DNA of 12,860 nt from CADEED01 sp035286365 (GTDB taxonomy: Bacteria > Pseudomonadota > Gammaproteobacteria > Steroidobacterales > Steroidobacteraceae), in the NCBI GenBank assembly GCA_035286365.1, contig DATHJZ010000138.1:1-12860 (forward strand), read 5' to 3'. Positions 7,477 through 12,860 of this stretch are shown here, piece by piece. Below the pieces are notes generated by a model that did not search any database, was not told the DNA's origin, and worked only from the letters and a program-made list of their open reading frames with translations. Position 1 is the stretch's first letter; each line of letters begins with the position of its first letter. Both the position numbers and the translations under genes were made by a program.

Positions 7477-8195
7477 TGGCGCGCATGCGTACTTCAGGCT
7501 GCCTGCTGCTCGTGCTGTTCAGCACCACCGCGTTCGCCGCGGATCCGCCGCTCACGGAAGAAATGTTTCGCAAGGCCATGAATGTCGCGCCGGACGTGCG
7601 CATGACGTACCGCGACGCGAACTGCAAGCCCGTGAGCTTCGCCGGCTTCGCCGCAGGCATGCACACTCCCGATGCGCATGCCGACGTCGATCGCTTGCCC
7701 GACGGAACTGCGGTGACGATGACCGTCGTGTCGCGCGGCGACCTGAAGTGTCCGCAACCCTATCCACCGATCGCGGAAATGCCGACGTTCGAGTTGCCCG
7801 ACCTGAACGGCAAACGCGTCTCCGCGGGCAGCCTGCGTGGGCGGCCGACGCTCATCAGTTTCTTCTTTTCGACCTGCAAGCCCTGCATCCTGGAGGTCGA
7901 GCCGCTGAACCGCTTCGCCGCGGCTCGGCCGCAGATGAATTTTCTCTCCATGACCTTCGATGATGTCGATGAGGCGCGCGCGTTCGCCCGACGTTTCGGC
8001 GTCAAATGGCGCCTCGTGCCGGACGCGCGCGATTTCATCGACCGGGTGCGGGTGAAGCAATACCCCACGCTCGCGCTGTTCGACGCGAATGGCCGCCTGC
8101 TCGGCATGAAGAAGGGTGGCGCGAGCGACGCGCTCGAGGCTGCGAACGTCGAGCCGCAGCTCGCGCGCTGGGTCGACGGGCTCTTGCGGAAATAA
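7476..8195 (+). CDS. Exported thioredoxin-fold (TlpA/ResA-like) protein
   Basis: A 239-residue periplasmic protein with a C-terminal thioredoxin-like domain. Residues 1-21 form a Sec signal peptide (CLLLVLFSTTAFA, cleavage after AFA). From about residue 102 the domain has the peroxiredoxin/TlpA opening (MPTFELPDLNGKRVSAGSLRG), the redox site C134-K-P-C137 in FFFSTCKPCILEVEPLN, and the cis-proline P197 (KQYPTLALFD). Residues 22-100 do not belong to the thioredoxin fold; they contain C50 and C92, and I do not recognise this part. Likely roles are thiol-disulfide reduction or cytochrome maturation, but the partner is unknown. The ATG at 7476 overlaps the mpg stop, suggesting coupling; a second in-frame ATG lies at 7485 and would also preserve the signal peptide. 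Confidence 0.88.
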   Translation: MARMRTSGCLLLVLFSTTAFAADPPLTEEMFRKAMNVAPDVRMTYRDANCKPVSFAGFAAGMHTPDAHADVDRLPDGTAVTMTVVSRGDLKCPQPYPPIAEMPTFELPDLNGKRVSAGSLRGRPTLISFFFSTCKPCILEVEPLNRFAAARPQMNFLSMTFDDVDEARAFARRFGVKWRLVPDARDFIDRVRVKQYPTLALFDANGRLLGMKKGGASDALEAANVEPQLARWVDGLLRK

Positions 8196-8250
8196 CCCGC
8201 TACCGCAGGTCAACCGCCGACGCGCTCATGCGTTGGCCTCGGGTAAGGCC

Positions 8251-9708
8251 ATGACTTCGAACCAAAACCCCACTGCCGCGGCCATTGCCGCCAATCGGTT
8301 TGGCCTCGGCGCCCGGCCGGGCGAATTGGCGACCGTGGAGAAAGATCCGGCCGGCTGGCTCAAGCGGCAGCTGAGCGGCGCGGCTCCGGTGCTCGCCGGC
8401 GAAGGTCTGAAGCCTTCCGCCGAGACGCTCGCGCGGGTACTCGAATTGCGCCAGGAAGTTGCCGCCGAGCGGCGCGAGAAGAAGAAGTCTGCCGACGATG
8501 ACGACCAGGCGAAAGTGGCCGCGGCGCTCAAACTGCCGGCCGTCTATCGGCCGGTGTACATCGACGAAGCCTATGCGCGCCTGGCGCACGCCGTCGGCAC
8601 CGACCGTCCCTTTCTCGAGCGCCTGACGCAGTTCTGGACCAATCACTTCGCGGTGTCGATCGACAAGGTCGCCGTGCTCGGATTGGCCGGCGCCATGGAA
8701 CGCGAGGCCATCCGCCCACGGGTGACGGGCAATTTCACCGACCTGTTGATGGCCGTCGAGAAGCATCCGGCGATGCTATTGTATCTCGACAATCACGCCT
8801 CGATCGGACCTGCCTCCAAGGCGGCGCGCTTCGTCGATCGTCGTGCCAATGGCCGCGGCAAAGGCCGCAAGCTCGGCATCAACGAAAACCTGGCGCGCGA
8901 GATTCTCGAGTTGCACACGCTGGGCGTGGACGGCGGCTACACACAGACCGACGTCACCACGTTTGCGCAGGCGATTTCCGGGTGGTCGATCGGCGGAGAG
9001 GATCATGGGCGCCGCCTGGCGAAACTTGGGCTCGACAACGGCAAGCCGGGTGAATTCTTCTTCCGCGAGCCGTTCCACGAGCCGGGCGCGAAACGCTTGT
9101 TAGGCCGCAGCTACCCTGACGACGGCGTCAGGCAGGGCGAGGCCATTCTCAAGGATCTCGCGCTGCGCCGCGAGACCGCGCGCCACATCTGTACGAAACT
9201 GGCGCGGCATTTTATCGCCGACGATCCGCCGCCCGCCGCGGTGGAGCGCCTCACGCAGGCGTGGCTTGGTTCCAAGGCGCATCTGCCGGCGGTTTACGCG
9301 GTGTTGATCGAGTCGCCCGAAGCCTGGGAGCGACCGCTCGCGAAGTTCAAGACTCCGGCGGACTACATCTATTCCTCGTATCGCGCGCTCGGCATTCCGC
9401 TGCGCGAGAAAAGGCGCTCGCTGCAGGCCTTCGAGGCACTGGGCCAGCGCAATCTCATGCCGGGTTCGCCGGCGGGCTGGCCGGACACCAGCGCGGACTG
9501 GGACGGGTCGTCGGCGCTGCTCAAGCGCATCGCCTGGGCCGACGTCGTGGCGCAGCGCATGGGAGACGCGCGCAATGCACGCGCGCTCGCGCCGCAGTTG
9601 TTGGGCGGAACGTTGACCGAAGATACGGGCAGGGCAATTGCACGGGCCGAAAGTGGCGCGCAGGCGTTGACGCTGTTGATGGCGTCGCCGGAATTCATGC
9701 GTCGCTGA
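8251..9708 (+). CDS. DUF1800 family protein
   Basis: A 485-residue protein of the DUF1800 family (PF08811), whose biochemical role is unknown. Conserved blocks are NRFGLGARPGEL (15-26), RLTQFWTNHFAVS (124-136), AMLLYLDNHAS (174-184), the signature NENLAREILELHTLGVDGGY (211-230), RHICTKLARHFIADDPP (311-327) and KFKTPADYI (365-373). A lysine run followed by four aspartates (KKKSADDDD, 77-85) makes a charged insert in a predicted helical region. No signal peptide is visible from the ATG at 8251. The open frame reaches 8116, but the extra residues overlap the thioredoxin-like gene and are unlike the family. The ribosome site is weak (GGGTAAGG at 8241-8248). DUF1501 follows 18 bases after the stop; this gene order is the usual one for the pair. 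Confidence 0.92.
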   Translation: MTSNQNPTAAAIAANRFGLGARPGELATVEKDPAGWLKRQLSGAAPVLAGEGLKPSAETLARVLELRQEVAAERREKKKSADDDDQAKVAAALKLPAVYRPVYIDEAYARLAHAVGTDRPFLERLTQFWTNHFAVSIDKVAVLGLAGAMEREAIRPRVTGNFTDLLMAVEKHPAMLLYLDNHASIGPASKAARFVDRRANGRGKGRKLGINENLAREILELHTLGVDGGYTQTDVTTFAQAISGWSIGGEDHGRRLAKLGLDNGKPGEFFFREPFHEPGAKRLLGRSYPDDGVRQGEAILKDLALRRETARHICTKLARHFIADDPPPAAVERLTQAWLGSKAHLPAVYAVLIESPEAWERPLAKFKTPADYIYSSYRALGIPLREKRRSLQAFEALGQRNLMPGSPAGWPDTSADWDGSSALLKRIAWADVVAQRMGDARNARALAPQLLGGTLTEDTGRAIARAESGAQALTLLMASPEFMRR

Positions 9709-9714
9709 ACCGAT

Positions 9715-9719
9715 GGAGA
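9715..9719 (+). promoter_or_regulatory. Ribosome-binding site of the DUF1501 gene
   Basis: GGAGA lies seven bases before the ATG at 9727, inside the 18-base gap after DUF1800. It indicates that DUF1501 has its own efficient initiation even if transcribed with DUF1800. Confidence 0.6.
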
Positions 9720-9726
9720 CATCGAT

Positions 9727-11001
9727 ATGAAAAGCACTCTTTCGCGCCGTGGATTTCTCGAAAGTTCGCTGTTCGCCGGCGCCAGCACGCTGGTGGCCGC
9801 GCGGCTCGCCTTCGCGAACGCTCCCACCGATGCGCGTTTCGTATTCGTTTTGCTGCGCGGCGCGCTCGACGGCCTCTCGGCCGTACCGCCCGTGGGCGAT
9901 CCGGACTACGCGGGATTGCGCGGCCAGATTGCGCTCGCGAAGAGCGGCGCGGGCGCCGCCTTGCCACTCGAGGGTCCGTTCGGACTGCATCCGGCACTGG
10001 AATTCCTGCATCGCAGCTATGCCGCGAAGGAACTGACCGTACTGCACGCCATTGCGTCGCCGTATCGCGAACGCTCGCACTTCGATGCGCAGAACGTGCT
10101 CGAGAGCGGAGACATGCGGCCACACGGTTCCACCAGCGGCTGGATCAATCGCGCCTTGATGTCCCTGCCGGCCAAAAAGCCGCACGAAGCGGGCGTCGCG
10201 CTCGGCGCCAACGTGCCGCTCGCGATGCGCGGACCGGCCGAGGTGGCTTCCTGGTCGCCCACGAAGATCGCCACGCTGGACGATGCCACCCTTGCGCGCG
10301 TCACGGATCTGTACGCGCGCGATCCGCTGCTGTCGCAGCGCCTGGCCGAAGCGCTCGAGAGCGACGCGATTGCCACCGAGGCGCAGGCGGCCGCGAATGC
10401 GGATCCCGAAGCGACGATGACGATGACGATGACCTCGAAGGACAACGTGGTCGAGCAGGATGCGAAGGAGAAGCGCAACTACAATGCGCGCTACGTGGAG
10501 ACCGCGCGCGCCGCGGCGGGATTTCTCAAGCGCGATGACGGGCCGCGCGTGGCGATGTTCGACACTTCCGGTTGGGATACCCACGCGAACGAGGGCGGCG
10601 CGCAGGGACAATTGGCGCTGCGCCTGCGCGGGCTCGATGCGGCGTTGGGGGCATTGAAGGATTCGCTGGGCCCGGTGTGGAGCAAGACCGCCGTGCTGGT
10701 GGCCACCGAGTTCGGCCGCACCGCGGCGATCAACGGCACGCGCGGCACGGATCACGGCACTGGTGCAGCCGCGTTCCTGTTAGGCGGCGCGGTAGCCGGC
10801 GGCCGCGTGCTGGCGGATTGGCCCGGGCTCGGGCGCGCGAACCTGCTCGAGAATCGCGACCTCAAACCGACGCGCGATCTGCGCACGGTGATGAAAGGCG
10901 TGTTGCGCGATCATCTCGGGGTGTCGGTGGCGGCGCTCGACCAGACCGTTTTCCCGGACAGCTCCGGCGCGCGCGCGATGGATGGGCTGGTGCGTTCCTA
11001 G
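9727..11001 (+). CDS. Tat-exported DUF1501 family protein
   Basis: A 424-residue member of the DUF1501 family (PF07394, alkaline phosphatase/sulfatase-like clan). The N-terminus is a twin-arginine signal (SRRGFLESS at 6-14, then a hydrophobic stretch ending LAFA about residue 30), so the folded protein is sent to the periplasm. Family motifs are VLLRGALDGLSAVPP (41-55), SHFDAQNVLESGD (117-129), FDTSGWDTHANEGG (278-291), VATEFGRTAAINGTRGTDHG (325-344) and FLLGGAVAGGRV (350-361). The conserved D, H and E residues in these blocks are candidate metal ligands. Residues about 210-250 form a low-complexity insert including TMTMTM (230-235), coded by a tandem hexanucleotide. The stop codon TAG coincides with the first three bases of the palindromic repeat that follows. 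The molecular function of the family is unknown. Confidence 0.93.
   Translation: MKSTLSRRGFLESSLFAGASTLVAARLAFANAPTDARFVFVLLRGALDGLSAVPPVGDPDYAGLRGQIALAKSGAGAALPLEGPFGLHPALEFLHRSYAAKELTVLHAIASPYRERSHFDAQNVLESGDMRPHGSTSGWINRALMSLPAKKPHEAGVALGANVPLAMRGPAEVASWSPTKIATLDDATLARVTDLYARDPLLSQRLAEALESDAIATEAQAAANADPEATMTMTMTSKDNVVEQDAKEKRNYNARYVETARAAAGFLKRDDGPRVAMFDTSGWDTHANEGGAQGQLALRLRGLDAALGALKDSLGPVWSKTAVLVATEFGRTAAINGTRGTDHGTGAAAFLLGGAVAGGRVLADWPGLGRANLLENRDLKPTRDLRTVMKGVLRDHLGVSVAALDQTVFPDSSGARAMDGLVRS
10414..10431 (+). repeat. In-frame hexanucleotide tandem repeat (ACGATG, three copies)
   Basis: Three exact copies of ACGATG run from 10414 to 10431 inside the DUF1501 gene and encode Thr-Met repeats. 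A slip of one unit would add or remove two residues without breaking the frame. Confidence 0.8.
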
Positions 11002-11121
11002 AGGGGACATTCCTGGCTTTTTTTTTGGAAATAAAGAGACAGAAACCGGAGAAACCAGGAATGTCCCCTTTTCTCCGGTTTCTGTCTCTTTATTTCCAAA
11101 AAACCAGGAATGTCCCCTCTA
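10999..11121. repeat. Long near-perfect palindrome (REP/MITE-like) in the convergent gap
   Basis: The left arm (10999-11054) and right arm (11070-11121) are reverse complements across a 15-base centre. Both begin TAGAGGGGACATTCCTGG at their outer ends and end in a shared 28-base inner segment (GGAAATAAAGAGACAG... to ...CCGGAGAAA). The only difference is a tract of C plus nine T in the left arm against six T (read from the right end) in the right arm. The element is much richer in A/T than the neighbouring genes and carries no reading frame of its own. It fills the gap between the DUF1501 and MFS stops almost exactly. Structure and placement suggest a non-autonomous mobile repeat that could also work as a bidirectional terminator. 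I recall GGGGACA-type repeats linked to REP-associated tyrosine transposases in other proteobacteria, but no such gene is present here. Confidence 0.85.
10999..11121. terminator. Possible bidirectional terminator formed by the palindrome
   Basis: Both flanking genes converge on this element. RNA from either strand could fold into a stem of about 50 base pairs. Read on +, the right arm is not followed by a U-run; T-runs occur only inside the arms (11018-11026 on +). A classic intrinsic terminator is therefore not certain, although it is the only candidate for either gene. Confidence 0.35.
11055..11069 (-). repeat. Third copy of the 15-base core, forming the palindrome centre
   Basis: The loop between the arms is itself CCAGGAATGTCCCCT, the exact reverse complement of the core AGGGGACATTCCTGG at 11002-11016 and identical in direction to the copy at 11104-11118. 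The element therefore has three cores, one on + and two on -, and the two minus-oriented cores flank the inner segment as direct repeats 49 bases apart. Confidence 0.85.
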
Positions 11122-11122
11122 A

Positions 11123-12373
11123 CTACGCGGGCACTGCTGCCGATCTCACCGGCGCCTCGCGGATCGGCAGATTGACGAATGCCGCGGCCAGAGCCAGCGC
11201 GATATCCGCATACCACATCCACGAATAGTCGCCGAACTTCACCAGCGCGAGGCCGCCGAGCCACGCGCCGAAGAATCCGCCGATCTGGTGCGTGAGGGTC
11301 GCGAGACCGAACAGCGTGGCGAGATAGCGCACGCCAAACAACTTGCCGATGAGTCCGGCGGTGGGCGGCACGGTGGCGAGCCAGGTGAAGCCCAGTACCG
11401 CCGCGAACACGTAGAAGGTGAGCGAGGTCTTGGGTGCGGCCAGGTAGATGGCGACCGCCACAGCGCGCGAGAAATACATCGCAAACAGCAGCCATTTCAT
11501 GCGCATCACGCCGCCGGCCCAGCCGGCCATCAAGCTACCAGCGACGTTCGCGAGACCGATGATGGAGATCGACGCCGCCGCGACCGATGCCGGCAAGCTG
11601 CAGAGCTTCACCTCTCCCGGCAGATGCGTGACGAGAAACGCAATATGAAAACCGCAGGTGAAGAATCCGGCGTGCAGGCACCAGTAGCTGCGGTCGCGCG
11701 CCGCGATGGAGATCTGCTCCCGTAGCGTCATCGAGGCGGGCGGCGACGCCGCCGGGTTCGCGGGCGCCGCCGCCGCGAGCGACTGCCGCAACAGCGGCCG
11801 TGCCAGCGGGATCGTGGCGAGCGCCGTCACGGCCATCGTCCACATCGCGACCATCCAGCCGAAAGTGGTGATCAGGAACTGGTTGAGCGGCGCGAAAATG
11901 AACTGCCCCAGGCTGCCGCCGGCGTTGACGAAACCCGCCGCCACCGAGCGCTTCGCCGCCGGTACGCGCTGCGCTACCACGCCGATCAACACGGAGAAGC
12001 TGCCCGCGCCGGCGCCCGCCGCGGTCAGCACGCCAATGGTCGCGAGCAGCAGGAATTCATTGCTGGCGAAGGGAGTCAGCGCCGTTCCGCCGGCTAACAA
12101 CAAGGCACCGATCAGCAATACGCGGCCGGCGCCGTAGCGATCTGCCATGGCGCCGAATGCAGGCTGCGCCACGCCCCACATGAGCTGGCCGATGGCGAGC
12201 GCGAAGCTCATGGCCGCGTAACCGACGCCCGTGGTTTCGATGATGGGCGCGATGAACAGCCCGAGCGACTGGCGCATGCCCATCGTGATCATCAGGATCG
12301 CCGCCGCCGCCGACATGATCAGCAGCATGCCGCGCCCCATCAGCGGCTGCTCTTTGACGGTGGTGGCGGTCAC
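11123..12373 (-). CDS. MFS transporter (MCT/oxalate-formate antiporter-like)
   Basis: A 416-residue inner-membrane permease with twelve predicted membrane helices in two halves, separated by a cytoplasmic Ala/Pro-rich loop (about 195-228). The first helix region MLLIMSAAAAILMITMGMRQ, followed by SLGLFIAPIIE (36-46), resembles the monocarboxylate/oxalate-formate branch of the major facilitator superfamily. The loop 2-3 motif is present as GAMADRYGAGRV (74-85). The second half has the corresponding GLIGKLFGVRYLATLFGLA. Substrate is unknown; small organic anions are typical of the branch. The GTG at 12373 is the annotated start and overlaps the stop of a 36-codon frame upstream (GTGA). An internal Met at residue 12 or 16 could also serve. 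It converges on DUF1501 across the palindrome. Confidence 0.9.
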   Translation of the reverse strand: MTATTVKEQPLMGRGMLLIMSAAAAILMITMGMRQSLGLFIAPIIETTGVGYAAMSFALAIGQLMWGVAQPAFGAMADRYGAGRVLLIGALLLAGGTALTPFASNEFLLLATIGVLTAAGAGAGSFSVLIGVVAQRVPAAKRSVAAGFVNAGGSLGQFIFAPLNQFLITTFGWMVAMWTMAVTALATIPLARPLLRQSLAAAAPANPAASPPASMTLREQISIAARDRSYWCLHAGFFTCGFHIAFLVTHLPGEVKLCSLPASVAAASISIIGLANVAGSLMAGWAGGVMRMKWLLFAMYFSRAVAVAIYLAAPKTSLTFYVFAAVLGFTWLATVPPTAGLIGKLFGVRYLATLFGLATLTHQIGGFFGAWLGGLALVKFGDYSWMWYADIALALAAAFVNLPIREAPVRSAAVPA

Positions 12374-12480
12374 TTCGATCCGCCGGGCGCAGGGCCTTCC
12401 TTGCCCGGTGACGTCCAGCGCACCGCGGCGATGCCGACTCCGGGCCCGAGCACCAGAATAGAAATCTCACGTCGATTCAT
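12370..12480 (-). CDS. 36-residue hypothetical protein, translationally coupled to the transporter
   Basis: A short frame starts at ATG 12480 with NRREISILVLGPGVGIAAVRW followed by a Pro/Gly/Lys-rich tail, and ends in a TGA that overlaps the transporter's GTG (GTGA). AGGA lies about ten bases upstream of the ATG. The N-terminal RR followed by a short hydrophobic run looks like the start of a Tat signal or a small membrane anchor, but no mature domain follows. It may be a true small membrane protein, a leader peptide that couples translation to the transporter, or the remnant of a deleted exported protein. I recognise no family. Confidence 0.4.
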   Translation of the reverse strand: MNRREISILVLGPGVGIAAVRWTSPGKEGPAPGGSK

Positions 12481-12500
12481 GGTTTTCGTTTCCTGGGCCT

Positions 12501-12860
12501 TCATTCCCTGACGAAGCGTCGTCGAACACGCGCACCAGATGATCCGCGACTGAGCGCAGGCGCGCCAGCCGCTCCTGCGACCGAACTTGCAGGCTCGCGT
12601 TTTTCCAGCAACGCGCAGGCCGCCATTTCCATTTGCGCGGCTTCGGCCAGCGCGGTTGCGCCGGCTGCATTCAGCGAGAAACCATGGGCGCCGCGCGTGA
12701 ACAGCGCCTGGCCGAGCGTGGCCTCGAAATTCGCGAGGCGTCGCGCGACGGTTGCGTGGGTGACCTTCAGGGCGCGCGCTGTTCCGGCCAGCGTGGCATG
12801 ACGGGCGAGGGCGGCAAAGAAGCGCACGTCTTCCCAATCGAGGCTGGCGGTTCGTTTCTG
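12501..12860 (-). pseudogene. LysR-type regulator, N-terminal part only; effector domain apparently deleted (5' end outside window)
   Basis: The frame entering from the right edge encodes a standard LysR winged helix-turn-helix: LDWEDVRFFAALARHATLAG, TARALKVTHATVARRLANFE, then LGQALFTRGAHGFSLNAAGATAL and the linker helix start. The start lies outside the window, because family members begin a few residues before DWEDVRFF. After EMAACALLEKREP the sequence loses LysR character and stops at 12501, about 119 codons from the edge against roughly 300 expected. In the neighbouring reading frame, 12518-12568 encodes LARLRSVADHLVRVFDD, which resembles the last helix of LysR proteins. I infer an internal deletion with a frame change, so the product cannot sense an inducer. 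A short functional DNA-binding protein cannot be excluded. The gene is on the same strand as, and upstream of, the transporter. Confidence 0.6.

Noticed and set aside
9100..10755. 551-codon open frame on the minus strand opposite DUF1800/DUF1501
   Set aside because: The plus-strand frames match two conserved families throughout. The antisense product is Arg/Ala/His-rich with no domain, as expected from a GC-rich complement.
10999..11121. CRISPR-like reading of the repeated core
   Set aside because: The copies are in inverted and direct orientation, the intervening segment is the same sequence rather than unique spacers, and no cas gene is near.
10998..11495. Minus-strand open frame running from the MFS gene through the palindrome
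   Set aside because: It is a shadow of the transporter in another frame, and its tail is only a translation of the repeat.

Overview
The window is about 12.9 kb of GC-rich, densely coding bacterial chromosome. The protein families and the high-GC codon use suggest a proteobacterium. A gammaproteobacterium of the Xanthomonadales/Steroidobacteraceae kind is my best guess, but no rRNA or other taxonomic marker is present. I see no rRNA or tRNA gene, CRISPR array, phage gene or transposase gene, and no gene-free stretch longer than about 125 bases.

Layout, left to right. (1) The C-terminal half of cobalamin-dependent methionine synthase (metH, cut by the left edge) is followed after 14 bases by a secreted DUF1080-type protein, both on +. 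(2) A minus-strand pair, pirin then lipoprotein amidohydrolase, overlaps by four bases (ATGA) and converges on the DUF1080 gene with a 7-base gap. (3) A plus-strand SRPBCC/AHSA1 protein diverges from pirin and converges, with a 2-base gap, on a minus-strand exported di-heme cytochrome c. (4) Divergent from the cytochrome is a plus-strand series: 3-methyladenine DNA glycosylase, an exported thioredoxin-fold protein whose start overlaps the glycosylase stop (TAATG), DUF1800, and a Tat-exported DUF1501 protein. (5) A near-perfect long palindrome with three copies of a 15-base core fills the convergent gap between DUF1501 and a minus-strand MFS transporter. (6) Upstream of the transporter are a 36-codon reading frame overlapping its start (GTGA) and the N-terminal part of a LysR-type regulator that appears to have lost its effector domain.

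Functionally this is mostly housekeeping and envelope chemistry: methionine/SAM metabolism, DNA alkylation repair, periplasmic redox proteins, a surface amidohydrolase and a transporter. The DUF1800-DUF1501 pair is a recurrent bacterial gene pair of unknown biochemical role. The least ordinary items are the composite palindrome at 10999-11121 and the decayed regulator plus micro-ORF at the right end. I found no convincing new multi-gene system.
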